From Oscillatoria sp. FACHB-1406 (GTDB lineage Bacteria; Cyanobacteriota; Cyanobacteriia; Cyanobacteriales; Spirulinaceae): 64,000 bases of DNA. Below the pieces are notes generated by a model. It did no database searches, was not told where the DNA came from, and worked only from the letters and a program-made list of their open reading frames with translations. This document shows positions 42,199-51,022 of the stretch, piece by piece (the first letter of the stretch is position 1; each line of letters begins with the position of its first letter). The translations under genes and the position numbers were made by a program. The stretch lies in contig NZ_JACJSM010000008.1 in assembly GCF_014698145.1 (NCBI RefSeq), positions 116,969-180,968 on the forward strand, in the 5' to 3' direction.

Positions 42199-43968
42199 TT
42201 ATCGATCGCGTTTTGCTTGCTCGATCGCTTGGATGGCTTGCGATCGCGCCGCCTTATCCTGAAGGCGATCCGTTAATAAACGCAAAGCTTCATAGTACTG
42301 CTTCTCGGCTCTTGGGTCATCGAACTGATCCCCGATTTTTAGGTTCGGTGATAACTTTGGCAAACCAAAACTTTTGCGTATATCCTTGGAAAACGTCGAC
42401 TTATCTTCAATAATCTGTCGTGCTAGCGCGATCGAGATTCGTGCTTTTGCGTTTACATCCTTAATTGTTCCTATCCCAGATATGGCGCGCTCCAAATCTT
42501 CGCCCGTTTTCAAGTACGGCACAATTGTTTCAAAGGCTCTCGCTTTAATATCTGGATCGGAGATTTTTGCTAGCGTTAACATCGAGCCTTTATCCTCGGA
42601 CTGCGAAGTTGCCTCATCTAGAGCCTGATAAGCTAACTTAAAACCTTCTCCTGACGGAACAATTTCTCTCCCTCCACCCAAATTTATTGTACCGATGGGA
42701 CAGCGAATTACTCCATTCTCAATCCACGGTAGAGCCATCATCCGTTGTTTGAATGTATTTGCTTCTACCGTACTATCTTCACAGAGAAATGTGTCAGTTG
42801 TAAGCTCCCCCTGCCGCTTGTCAGAAAAAACAATACCCACATAGCCTTTAAACTTACGCTGACGGGGAAGCGCATAATTAATCGCAAATAGCGGCGTTCT
42901 AACCGTTTGATATTGATAATTTTTAGTTGACGGGGGAATGCCAATGCCTAACTTTTCTAAGCTCTCAGCAAACTCGTTGTTTTCCAAAAAATAAGCCTGT
43001 TGAGCGCGATTCATCGATCCTACATAAGTTCGTCCTTCCGTAATGTAGCGATAAACTCCAAACAACGGCAACACCAGCAAACACAACCCCACCGTACCGT
43101 ATTGCAGCAACGCCAAGCGCCCCAAACGCCCGTAATGTACCTTTGCACGTTTTGCATCTCGTTCCGTCGCCTGTAACGCCGCTAGCGCTTCCCGCGCACT
43201 CTCGTAGCGCTGTTCCACCGCTGGAGCGATGAGTTTATCCAACCAAGCGGCAAATTCTGGCGACAAATTAACTTTATCCCGAAATTGCAAGCGCATTCGA
43301 TGTTGAGATAATTCCCCCGGAGAAACGCCCGTTACAAGATGAATTAAAGTTGCGCCCAACGCATACAAATCACTCGCCGCTACCGCACGTCCCCAAAGTT
43401 GTTCGGGCGGTGCATATCCTCCCGTTCCGACTACGGTAAAAGTCACGCCTTCTGCTTTTGCTTTATCTTGTACTGCCCCGAAATCAACCAGATGAATTTT
43501 GCCGTCTTGCCCTTGAATAATATTGCTCGGTTTAATATCTCGATGCAGAACCGGGGGACTAAGTTCGTGCAGGTAAATGAGAATTCCGAGTAATTGTCGA
43601 GCAATATTTTTAACTTCAGCCTCGCCGAACGTTTCACCATTTTTGAGTAACTTTTGCAGCGACGAACCGGGAATATAGTTTTGGACTAAGGCAAACCACG
43701 GCAGTCCATCGCCTAATTCTTTCTCGACGGAAAAGTAATCTAAATAACGAGGAATTTTGGCAAAGTTGAGATGTTTAAGAATTTGGGCTTCGCGCTCGAA
43801 TAGTTTAACATCTTGCCATTGGGTTTGCGGGCTAAAGGGAAGGAGTTTAACAATTACGTCTTGATGGGATTGAGTATCTTCTGCACGCCAGGTTTGCCGC
43901 GTGGGATTCTGACTCAGTTGTTCTTTTAGTTGATAGCGTTCTTGTAAAATTTGTTGGGATTTTAGCAT
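42199..43968 (-). CDS. Ser/Thr protein kinase with C-terminal pilin-like G/H domain
   Basis: 589 residues. Kinase domain about 12-270: invariant Lys in DVIVKLLPFS, catalytic loop VLHRDIKPSNII, DFGAV and the activation-segment motif GTGGYAPPEQLWG. A membrane helix (LLQYGTVGLCLLVLPLFGVY) lies at about 285-305. The outside part begins GSMNRAQQAYFLENNEFAES and reads like the cyanobacterial type IV pilin-like G/H family, which could be the sensor. The final ~130 residues are helical. It lies 14 bp after (upstream of) the response-regulator gene in the same direction, suggesting co-expression. Confidence 0.88.
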   Translation of the reverse strand: MLKSQQILQERYQLKEQLSQNPTRQTWRAEDTQSHQDVIVKLLPFSPQTQWQDVKLFEREAQILKHLNFAKIPRYLDYFSVEKELGDGLPWFALVQNYIPGSSLQKLLKNGETFGEAEVKNIARQLLGILIYLHELSPPVLHRDIKPSNIIQGQDGKIHLVDFGAVQDKAKAEGVTFTVVGTGGYAPPEQLWGRAVAASDLYALGATLIHLVTGVSPGELSQHRMRLQFRDKVNLSPEFAAWLDKLIAPAVEQRYESAREALAALQATERDAKRAKVHYGRLGRLALLQYGTVGLCLLVLPLFGVYRYITEGRTYVGSMNRAQQAYFLENNEFAESLEKLGIGIPPSTKNYQYQTVRTPLFAINYALPRQRKFKGYVGIVFSDKRQGELTTDTFLCEDSTVEANTFKQRMMALPWIENGVIRCPIGTINLGGGREIVPSGEGFKLAYQALDEATSQSEDKGSMLTLAKISDPDIKARAFETIVPYLKTGEDLERAISGIGTIKDVNAKARISIALARQIIEDKSTFSKDIRKSFGLPKLSPNLKIGDQFDDPRAEKQYYEALRLLTDRLQDKAARSQAIQAIEQAKRDR

Positions 43969-44248
43969 GATTGATTTTTTGGATTAAGGGGTTGTATAGC
44001 GCTACTTTGAACGTGAAGCTAGGTCTTTGAACGCTGAAAGTCTTTGCGGATGGATGTTGTTCGCCTTACTTAATGTTTTAATCAAGTTGTGTAGCTCTAT
44101 AAGAATAGGAGAACATGGCATGAATCGGTGCATTACGCTTCGCTAACACACCCTACGGTTCCTTGTTTAAGCTAAGTTTGTACATTGCATGGTTTTCTCT
44201 GTCTGCGATTAGAGAAATGGTGCGTTACGCTTCGCTAACACACCCTAC
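43969..44248. repeat. Repeat-filled gap between two kinase genes
   Basis: Contains TATAGCGCTACTTTGAACG and CTTAATGTTTTAA (related to 37381-37460), then two direct copies of a GGTGC(G/A)TTACGCTTCGC element ending TAACACACCCTAC, at 44131-44157 and 44220-44246. No gene is present. Confidence 0.6.
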
Positions 44249-45823
44249 TTACTCATTTAGAACTCTGGTGGTGCTGCGCTCTCTTTTTATTTTAGCAATC
44301 CAATCTTCGATCTCTCGAACAATCCATTCGCGCTCGTGTTCGCTTAAATGTTTGCCCAAAATATACTTGTCTGAGGCAACTTCAATAACAATTCCATCCC
44401 AAGATGTTGCTTCAATGGCTTCAATCTCAGAAAGCGAGTGATTTCGAGACTGTCCGATGCTTTTCCCAAAAAAACGTATGGGAGGTTCGAGAAAGAAGCG
44501 ATCGTAATATTGCGTATGATAGTAGGATCGGGTTTGATAATCGTAAACGGGACGAAGATATTCATAGTAAAAAACAAGGGATGAAAAACCAATTTTGCGC
44601 TCTATCCATTGATTGAGTTCTGTGAATATATTTTGAATTTCAGATTTATTCTGTTTCCAAGACCACCGCATTAAATAGATTAGTATGGGTGGAATAATCC
44701 AGGCGACAATCATTAATTCTCCTAGAAATATCCTAGATATTACCGATAAAATTATGACTATTCCAATCATAAAAGGAAGCAAAAAAAAGATTCTCGATCC
44801 AATCGCTAGCATCAACTTGCCGAGGAGGGTTACAACTAACTGAAGACGATTGTTTAGCGATCGCGGCCGGGGTGGTATCTTAATCGCTAAGCGTCTGGAG
44901 GATTTATCGAGCTTAACTTTGCTGCCCTCTGGCTTGGCAATTTTTGGCAGTGTCGAACCCGTTTCCAAGGCAGCTAAAGCTTGTTCGGCGGAACTAAAAC
45001 GCCGTTCTAAATCGGGTTCGATTAATGTTTCCAACCAGCGCGCCCAACTCAGACGAAGCGTAACTAAATGTCGGAAGTCGAGACGCAGGTTTTTCTGCGG
45101 TAATTCTGCGGGCGGAATTCCCGTTAGCAGGTGAACTAAGGTTGCGCCCAACGCATACAAATCGGAGGCGGGAACGGTTTTTCCCCAGAACTGCTCTAAG
45201 GGTGCATATCCTGCGGTTCCGACGACGGTAAAGGTTGCGCCTTCTACAGTTGTCGCATCGCAAACGGCTCCAAAATCGATGAGGTGAACGTCTGGGGAGG
45301 GGGAGACGGGGTGAGGGGGTACTTCGGCTCCGCTCAGTAACAGGGGGGACTGGGGGAGGTTTAAGATTAAGTTGCTGGGTTTGATGTCGCGGTGGAGAAT
45401 GGGGGGATTGAAACCGTGTAAGTCGCGCAGAATTTCGAGGACTTGAACGGCGAGCGATCGCACTTGTTCTTCGGTAAAACGATACCCTTCATCGAGCAAT
45501 TCTTGCAAGGATTTACCGGGAATATAATCTTGCACTAGCGCGAACCAACACAATCCTTCGCCTGCTTCAGCATCTAGGGAAAAATAGTCGCGGTGGTGGG
45601 GAATGCGGGGAAGATCGAGGGATTTCAGCACTTGCGCCTCGCGTTCAAACAGTTTGAACTCTTCCCACTGCATCTGCGGACTGAAGGCGAGGAATTTGAC
45701 GATGACAGCGGTGGGCGGTGCGGTGGCGAGATCTTGCGCTAGCCAAGTTTGACGACTGGCGTTGTTACCGAGTTGTTCTTGAAGGCGGTAACGTTCCTGA
45801 AGCAGTTGCTCGGCGTGTAGCAT
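44249..45823 (-). CDS. Ser/Thr protein kinase with membrane segments
   Basis: 524 residues. Kinase domain about 12-290: VIVKFLAFSPQMQWEEFK, catalytic ILHRDIKPSNLIL, HLIDFGAV and VVGTAGYAPLEQFWGKTVPA. It is a clear paralogue of the next kinase downstream, sharing LLQERY, FEREAQVLK and YALGATLVHLLTG. A kinase-domain insertion (LPQSPLLLSGAEVPPHPVSP) sits between the catalytic loop and DFG. Two hydrophobic segments (about 345-395) follow, then a C-terminal soluble part of unknown type (WDGIVIEVASDKYILGKHLS). The regulatory signal is unknown. Confidence 0.88.
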   Translation of the reverse strand: MLHAEQLLQERYRLQEQLGNNASRQTWLAQDLATAPPTAVIVKFLAFSPQMQWEEFKLFEREAQVLKSLDLPRIPHHRDYFSLDAEAGEGLCWFALVQDYIPGKSLQELLDEGYRFTEEQVRSLAVQVLEILRDLHGFNPPILHRDIKPSNLILNLPQSPLLLSGAEVPPHPVSPSPDVHLIDFGAVCDATTVEGATFTVVGTAGYAPLEQFWGKTVPASDLYALGATLVHLLTGIPPAELPQKNLRLDFRHLVTLRLSWARWLETLIEPDLERRFSSAEQALAALETGSTLPKIAKPEGSKVKLDKSSRRLAIKIPPRPRSLNNRLQLVVTLLGKLMLAIGSRIFFLLPFMIGIVIILSVISRIFLGELMIVAWIIPPILIYLMRWSWKQNKSEIQNIFTELNQWIERKIGFSSLVFYYEYLRPVYDYQTRSYYHTQYYDRFFLEPPIRFFGKSIGQSRNHSLSEIEAIEATSWDGIVIEVASDKYILGKHLSEHEREWIVREIEDWIAKIKRERSTTRVLNE

Positions 45824-46289
45824 GGGTTCGCTCCTCGATGGGGTAGGATGCAGAAATCGGGCTAATGGAAGCTAGACGCGATCGCGTCCCTAGACCTTCT
45901 CTTCAACAGTTATAGCCCAAATTCCGCAACTCTCTTGTACCTCAAGCCGTTGGTTAGACTACACTGTAAATACAAATTTTTCAACAAGAGCTATTGCAGG
46001 AAATCAATCGGGGGTTTGAGGATTCGCGAGAGCGGGGTTTCCGCTGAACGTAGCTGTTAGCGCGAACTTGCAATTCACGTCTGATGTGCATTATCCAAAA
46101 GTCTTGATTTCCCTCACCCCCAGCCCCTCTCCCAATCGGTGGGAGAGGGGAGAAAGAACAGTAATATCTATCTTTCTGGTTTCTAATTCACATTAGACGT
46201 AATTCTCAAAATTGGACTCAATCTATATTGTTATCGTGTTTGATGTTTCCTAAAATATCCTTCAGAAATTCGACAAGCCCGATCGATCT
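45824..46289. other. Intergenic region between divergent genes
   Basis: 466 bp. The only recognisable structure is the dispersed GC-rich repeat at 46111-46150 (CCCTCACCCCCAGCCCCTC with a GGGAGAGGGG partner), also present at 30402. The promoters of the kinase and the TPR gene must lie here, but no motif stands out. Confidence 0.5.
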
Positions 46290-47303
46290 ATGTGGAGTAG
46301 TTTATTTGACAAGACTGTACGCAATATCTCTATTACTTTAATCCTCAGTAGTTTTTCTACATCAGCTTGGGCATTGCCTGCGTACACAGATACATCTCAG
46401 TCAAAAATCACTGAGATTGCTCAATCTTCTTTTGAAGATATTTCCGATCGCAGCGATCGCGCTTGGAAATTGCTCGGTACTTCTCAATTTCAGGAAGCAA
46501 TAAATGAATTTAGCCGCGTTATTGAGTTAGATGCAAACTTCCCTCAAGCTTACCTTGGCAGAGGTAAAGCTTATCGGGAAGCAGGAGACTATCAAGCTTC
46601 AATTCAAGACCTCTCCACTCAAATTCAAGTCGATCCGTTTGGTGCTGCTTATTATGAAAGGGGCTTAACTTATCAGGCGTTAGGAGAACCGAGAAGAGCG
46701 CTTGAAGATTTTAACCAAGCGATCGCGTCGTCTACCCCCGATTATGAATTTGTCGCTGATGCCTATCGTCGTCGAGGGCTAATTCGTCAAGATCTCGGAG
46801 ACATAAATGGCGCGACTGAAGATTTTCGAGAATCCCAAGAAATTTACCGCAAACTGGGGATAACTCCTCCTGTTGCTGAAGTATTACCTCAGAATCTATG
46901 GCAACAATCCTATACCCCTTCTCGTCTTCAATGGCTTTTCATCAATTTGAGTGGAAAAGGAGAAAGAACTCCATGCGGTGTTTATGATTTAGAGGGTAGA
47001 GCGCGTGCATGGTACGAGTGGCAAAGTCCTAACCCTAAAGACGATCGGCTAGGTTTAGACGTTTTCACGCTCCCAAGCGATACAAATTCCATTCCCGACC
47101 GTAATTTTTGTATGATGACAGCCCTCGGAAATCTGAAGGTAGAAGCTTTTAGGATGGAAAGCAATCCGCCTCCAGTTAAGCTTCGCCATTTTCAATTTAA
47201 TCCAGAGGGTCAAGCTCTTATCGGAACCTATGAATGTTTAGTGCCACCAACAACGACAGCAGAAGACTCGAATACCGATCGATTTGAAAATATCTGCCGT
47301 TGA
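46290..47303 (+). CDS. Exported TPR-repeat protein
   Basis: 337 residues. The N-terminus has a signal peptide (NISITLILSSFSTSAWALPA). Residues about 50-195 hold four TPR units (QFQEAINEFSRVIELDANFP, AYLGRGKAYREAGDYQASIQ, YYERGLTYQALGEPRRALED, RGLIRQDLGDINGATEDFRE). The C-terminal 140 residues form an unrecognised domain with WYEWQSPNPKDDRLGLDVF and several cysteines. It probably mediates protein-protein contact in the periplasm or at the membrane. It is monocistronic. Confidence 0.82.
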   Translation: MWSSLFDKTVRNISITLILSSFSTSAWALPAYTDTSQSKITEIAQSSFEDISDRSDRAWKLLGTSQFQEAINEFSRVIELDANFPQAYLGRGKAYREAGDYQASIQDLSTQIQVDPFGAAYYERGLTYQALGEPRRALEDFNQAIASSTPDYEFVADAYRRRGLIRQDLGDINGATEDFRESQEIYRKLGITPPVAEVLPQNLWQQSYTPSRLQWLFINLSGKGERTPCGVYDLEGRARAWYEWQSPNPKDDRLGLDVFTLPSDTNSIPDRNFCMMTALGNLKVEAFRMESNPPPVKLRHFQFNPEGQALIGTYECLVPPTTTAEDSNTDRFENICR

Positions 47304-47421
47304 AGGATAAAGTACCTCTGCGTCTGCGGTGGAGCCGAGCCGTTCTCTGAATTGGGAAGCTCGAGCTTCACAAAATTCGTTAAAGTAGTAAGGATCGAGG
47401 TTAGCGTTCCTACAAAGCATA

Positions 47422-48069
47422 ATGGCATCCATTTCCTCCCTTGCAGTCCGAGAACTCCCTCTATTTCCGCTCCCGGACGTTGTATTGTTTCCGAGTCGTC
47501 CTTTGCCACTGCACATCTTTGAGTTTCGCTACCGGATTATGATGAACACGATCCTAGAAAGCGATCGCCGCTTCGGGGTTTTGATGTTCGATCGCAATCA
47601 GGGGCAAATTGCCAGTGTGGGATGTTGTGCCGAAATCGTCCATTTTCAGCGCTTGCCCGACGATCGCATGAAAGTCCTGACTCTCGGACAACAGCGTTTT
47701 CGCGTTCTCGAATACGTCAGAGAGAAGCCCTATCGCGTCGGTTTAGTCGAGTGGATTGAAGATAACCCCCCCACGCAAGATCTGCGTCCCCTCGCCACTG
47801 AAGTCGAACAACTCTTGCGCGATGTCGTCCATTTATCGGAAAAACTCACCGATCGCGAAATGGAACTGCCCGACGATTTACCCAGCCTACCCACGGAACT
47901 TTCCTACTGGGTGGCTAGCAATCTTTATGGAGTCCCCTTAGAGCAGCAAGGACTCTTAGAAATGCAAGATACTGTGGCTCGCTTGGAGCGCGAATCGGAA
48001 ATTCTCACGTCCACTCGCAATCATCTCGCGGCTCGCACCGCGCTCAAAGATGTTCTGCCCTCGGAATAA
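47422..48069 (+). CDS. Lon N-terminal (substrate-binding) domain protein
   Basis: 215 residues forming a stand-alone Lon-N/PUA-like domain: RELPLFPLPDVVLFPSRPLP, LHIFEFRYRIMM, RFGVLMFDRNQGQIASVGCC and RFRVLEYVREKPYRVGLVEW. There is no ATPase or protease domain. The C-terminal half is helical. Such proteins are common in cyanobacteria and plants; some act with E3 ligases in eukaryotes, but the bacterial role is not known. A strong terminator follows. Confidence 0.92.
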   Translation: MASISSLAVRELPLFPLPDVVLFPSRPLPLHIFEFRYRIMMNTILESDRRFGVLMFDRNQGQIASVGCCAEIVHFQRLPDDRMKVLTLGQQRFRVLEYVREKPYRVGLVEWIEDNPPTQDLRPLATEVEQLLRDVVHLSEKLTDREMELPDDLPSLPTELSYWVASNLYGVPLEQQGLLEMQDTVARLERESEILTSTRNHLAARTALKDVLPSE

Positions 48070-48092
48070 GAGGACAGATGCAAGCACTGAAG

Positions 48093-48127
48093 CCCCATTC
48101 CCCTAACGGGGGAGTGGGGTTATTTTT
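48093..48127 (+). terminator. Strong intrinsic terminator after Lon-N gene
   Basis: CCCCATTCCCC (48093-48103) pairs with GGGGGAGTGGGG (48108-48119), followed by TTATTTTTA. It lies between two convergent genes. Confidence 0.85.
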
Positions 48128-49523
48128 AAAAGGTGCTGACTTCTAACACGCCGCTGGGTTTAAACACGACTTTAAATTGACCCAAGGGTTTGTCCGGAAC
48201 CAGATTTTTCCCTTCTTCAATCCCGGCGGCAGCGGGTTCGATTAAGCTCGGTAGGGGCGTTTCTTTGACATAATCGTAAGCGGATTGATTTTGAGGTTCG
48301 TAATCGGCGATCGCGCCATCTTCCGTCACGCCAACGCGAAATTCGAGAGGACGCGAATAGGAAGGAACCCCAGACCACGCTTTACGGATTTTCTCATAGG
48401 TATCCTTTTGCAAGCGCTCCAAAGTGGCGGAATCTTCGATTTGCGGACCGTAAGTTGCTTTGCCGCGAGTTCCCAACCACGGACTCACTTGCAGTACGGA
48501 ATTTCGGGTAAAAACAACGCGATACTCCGCGATCGATTCTTGCTTGCCCAAATCGGTGGGCGTGTAGCGCAACTGCGGTAAGGGCGTGAGTTCTGCCGCT
48601 CCCTCGGAAGTCCCCTCCACCGGCTTAAAGTCGATAATCGAACCGCCTTTGGTGACTGCAACGCGATATTGCAATCTATTTTGCACGCGATCGCGCTCTT
48701 GCCATGCTTCATCGAGCTTGCGGCGCAAATTGCGCTCGATATATTCCACCGTCGTCGGATCGGTAATTTGCGATGCTTGCAATGCCTCCAATTGTTCCGG
48801 AGTTAGCGGACTGGCGGCGGTTGAGGGCGTTTCGGTCGGAGTTGGGGAAGCGCCGGGAGTCGGCGTGGGCGTGGGGGATGCCTGACCTTCCACCTGTTCC
48901 TTTTGAACCGGGCGCGGTTCTTCGATTCGTTTGGGAATCGGGAGCAGGAAGAAAAGTACCCCGGCGGCGGCTAAACTGGTAATGCCCAAGATCGCTGGGG
49001 CAGCCCGACGCGCGATCGGGACATCGGCTTGGCGATAGCGGCGACTTACGGGTGCAATCGTCAACCGCAGATCGGGCAGCGTTTGACGGTCGGCCAGCAA
49101 CTGATCGATCGCTTCAACGAGATCGAACAATTGAACGGTTGTCAAATCCATCTCGACGGGTTCGCTAGAGACTTGAACGCCATTTTTTTCGGCTGTTGGA
49201 TGCCAGATTAACCGATGCAGGTGAGAGTTATTATCGGTTTTACTAAAACTGATAATTCCCGCCTCGGTCTGATGGGCGGAGGGGTGACGAATCCCGCTGA
49301 GAAATTCCTGAGCGTAAGCGCTCGCTGCGTTCGCCAGACTATCTAAAAACTCCCGTCCCCCGCTTAAATGGGGTTCGATTCCCATAAATGCGCATTCGAC
49401 ATTAAAAGCTGTTGAAAGTACGGGTCTGCCATAATCCATTGCAGCTTGACCGGTGGGATCGCTCAGCCCCTCAATGACTAAGGTGCAGTTGGGCAAACTA
49501 TACTGACGGCGAATCGTGGTCAT
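48126..49523 (-). CDS. DUF4335 protein
   Basis: 465 residues from ATG 49523, after GGAGAGGTACG; a longer frame to 49553 is less likely. The N-terminal 170 residues match DUF4335 (RRQYSLPNCTLVIEGLSD, VECAFMGIEPHLSGG). A membrane helix (APAILGITSLAAAGVLFFLL) lies at about 188-207. It is followed by a Pro/Thr-rich linker (ASPTPTPTPGASPTPTETPS) and a duplicated domain (YRVVFTRNSVLQVSPW and FKVVFKPSGVLEVSTF end its two halves). The ATG overlaps the stop of the DUF3038 gene by 4 bp, and the pair is conserved in cyanobacteria. Function unknown. Confidence 0.88.
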   Translation of the reverse strand: MTTIRRQYSLPNCTLVIEGLSDPTGQAAMDYGRPVLSTAFNVECAFMGIEPHLSGGREFLDSLANAASAYAQEFLSGIRHPSAHQTEAGIISFSKTDNNSHLHRLIWHPTAEKNGVQVSSEPVEMDLTTVQLFDLVEAIDQLLADRQTLPDLRLTIAPVSRRYRQADVPIARRAAPAILGITSLAAAGVLFFLLPIPKRIEEPRPVQKEQVEGQASPTPTPTPGASPTPTETPSTAASPLTPEQLEALQASQITDPTTVEYIERNLRRKLDEAWQERDRVQNRLQYRVAVTKGGSIIDFKPVEGTSEGAAELTPLPQLRYTPTDLGKQESIAEYRVVFTRNSVLQVSPWLGTRGKATYGPQIEDSATLERLQKDTYEKIRKAWSGVPSYSRPLEFRVGVTEDGAIADYEPQNQSAYDYVKETPLPSLIEPAAAGIEEGKNLVPDKPLGQFKVVFKPSGVLEVSTF

Positions 49524-50149
49524 CGTACCTCTCCATCGAACAAACCGATCCAAAAACGTTGGGTTCCGGCCGTGCCGGTACAGAACAACAGTTGATTTAA
49601 TAATACGAGAGCGAGTTCGTTCAAGGCGCGATCGTCGGCATTATAAGCGGCAACACGCGCGCGACGCGGGTTCATGCGGCTGCGAAAATGCGCCCGAAAG
49701 CGCTCGAGGTATTCCGAGAGACGAAAGTGCTGCTCTAGGGGCAAGCGTTTATCTCGCATTTGCTGTTCGGCGAGGAGTAGTTGGCGAATGGAAACCGTTA
49801 ACTGGCGCGCGCGAGAACAGGCGATAATGGTTAATGCTTTGGCTTCGTCGATGCTCAAAGAACTGCGACTGCGCGATCGCCGCCAGGGGTTGGTACGGCG
49901 TAAATTCCACAAAACGACCCGATGTTTGACAATTTCATCGAGTTCGAGTTCTTTTGCGGCGGCTAGCATTTTTTCCGAAGCGCCTAATTCGAGAGACTCC
50001 AGCGCGAGGAGAATGAGATCTAGCCGTTGTTTGACGCGCAAGGAACATCCTTCGTCGAGCAAGGGCGGGTTGGGCAAATTCTCCAGGATATACGGTTTTG
50101 AGAGGGCAGAGCTACTGCCATTCGAGATCGCGCTCGCAGAATCATTCAT
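49520..50149 (-). CDS. DUF3038 protein
   Basis: 209 residues, mostly helical: LLDEGCSLRVKQRLDLILLA, LELDEIVKHRVVLWNLRRTN, KALTIIACSRARQLTVSIRQ, then a C-terminal LNELALVLLNQLLFCTGTAG. This matches the DUF3038 family. It is translationally coupled to the DUF4335 gene through an ATGA overlap, which implies a shared complex or pathway. It is divergent from apt. Nothing is known of its biochemistry. Confidence 0.88.
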   Translation of the reverse strand: MNDSASAISNGSSSALSKPYILENLPNPPLLDEGCSLRVKQRLDLILLALESLELGASEKMLAAAKELELDEIVKHRVVLWNLRRTNPWRRSRSRSSLSIDEAKALTIIACSRARQLTVSIRQLLLAEQQMRDKRLPLEQHFRLSEYLERFRAHFRSRMNPRRARVAAYNADDRALNELALVLLNQLLFCTGTAGTQRFWIGLFDGEVR

Positions 50150-50361
50150 AATGGCTTGACGACGGTGGACAAACTCGCGGATTGCGCTCGGCTTCGTGCG
50201 GGCTGGCGCTGCACCGAACGAGATCGGTTTTCTAGTGTACTATTTTTCATGGTTGTCTCGATTGACGGCGATCGAACCGCAAGAGTGCCAGGAGGTTTTA
50301 TTTCCTTCGTACTGGCAGCAACATTACCGCACAAACCTAGCATAGTAGCAGTATTCCTTCG

Positions 50362-50880
50362 ATGGATTTAAAATCTCTCGTTCGCAACATTCCTGATTTT
50401 CCCAAACCTGGAATCCAATTTCGCGATATTACGACTTTGTTGCGCGATCCACAAGGATTGCGACATACTCTTGACACTTTGCATCAAAAGTGCATTGAAG
50501 AGGGGTTCGCGCCGGATTATGTCGTCGGGATGGAATCTCGAGGATTTCTGTTCGCTCCGGCTTTAGCTTATCAACTCGGTGCGGGGTTCGTGCCGGTGAG
50601 AAAACCGGGAAAACTGCCTGCTGAGGTGCATAGTATTGAGTACGATCTTGAATATGGTAGCGATCGCTTGGAAGTGCATCAAGATGCGTTCGAGAAGGGC
50701 GCTCGCATTTTAATCGTCGATGATTTAATTGCGACAGGCGGCACGGCTAAAGCAACAGCGGAGTTGATCCAACAAATGGGGGCAGAAGTCGTCGGTTTTG
50801 CCTTTATCATTGAGTTAAAAGATTTAGGGGCGCGATCGCTCTTGCCGGATGTACCGATTGTGACTTTGATCGAATATTAG
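50362..50880 (+). CDS. apt: Adenine phosphoribosyltransferase
   Basis: 172 residues. Motifs: [20 protein letters not shown] at the N-terminus, [20 protein letters not shown] and the PRPP-binding loop [20 protein letters not shown]. It converts adenine and PRPP to AMP in purine salvage. Length is normal. It is preceded by a 212-bp divergent promoter region shared with DUF3038 and followed by a perfect hairpin. Confidence 0.96.
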   Translation: MDLKSLVRNIPDFPKPGIQFRDITTLLRDPQGLRHTLDTLHQKCIEEGFAPDYVVGMESRGFLFAPALAYQLGAGFVPVRKPGKLPAEVHSIEYDLEYGSDRLEVHQDAFEKGARILIVDDLIATGGTAKATAELIQQMGAEVVGFAFIIELKDLGARSLLPDVPIVTLIEY

Positions 50881-50891
50881 TGCTATTTTAG

Positions 50892-50931
50892 CCTCCCAAA
50901 CAACGCTATTTAAGGCTGTAGGTTTGGGAGG
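50892..50931 (+). terminator. Hairpin after apt
   Basis: CCTCCCAAAC (50892-50901) and GTTTGGGAGG (50922-50931) form a perfect 10-bp stem with a 20-base loop. There is no T run after it, so it may be an RNA-stability element and not a classical terminator. Confidence 0.55.
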
Positions 50932-51022
50932 AGTTGGATCGATCCCTTAATCCCTCAACTGCTCGCAGTTTATCGAGAGCGGAGCGGCTAAAGAATTTTC
51001 AAGCTTTCCGGCTGACAAATCC

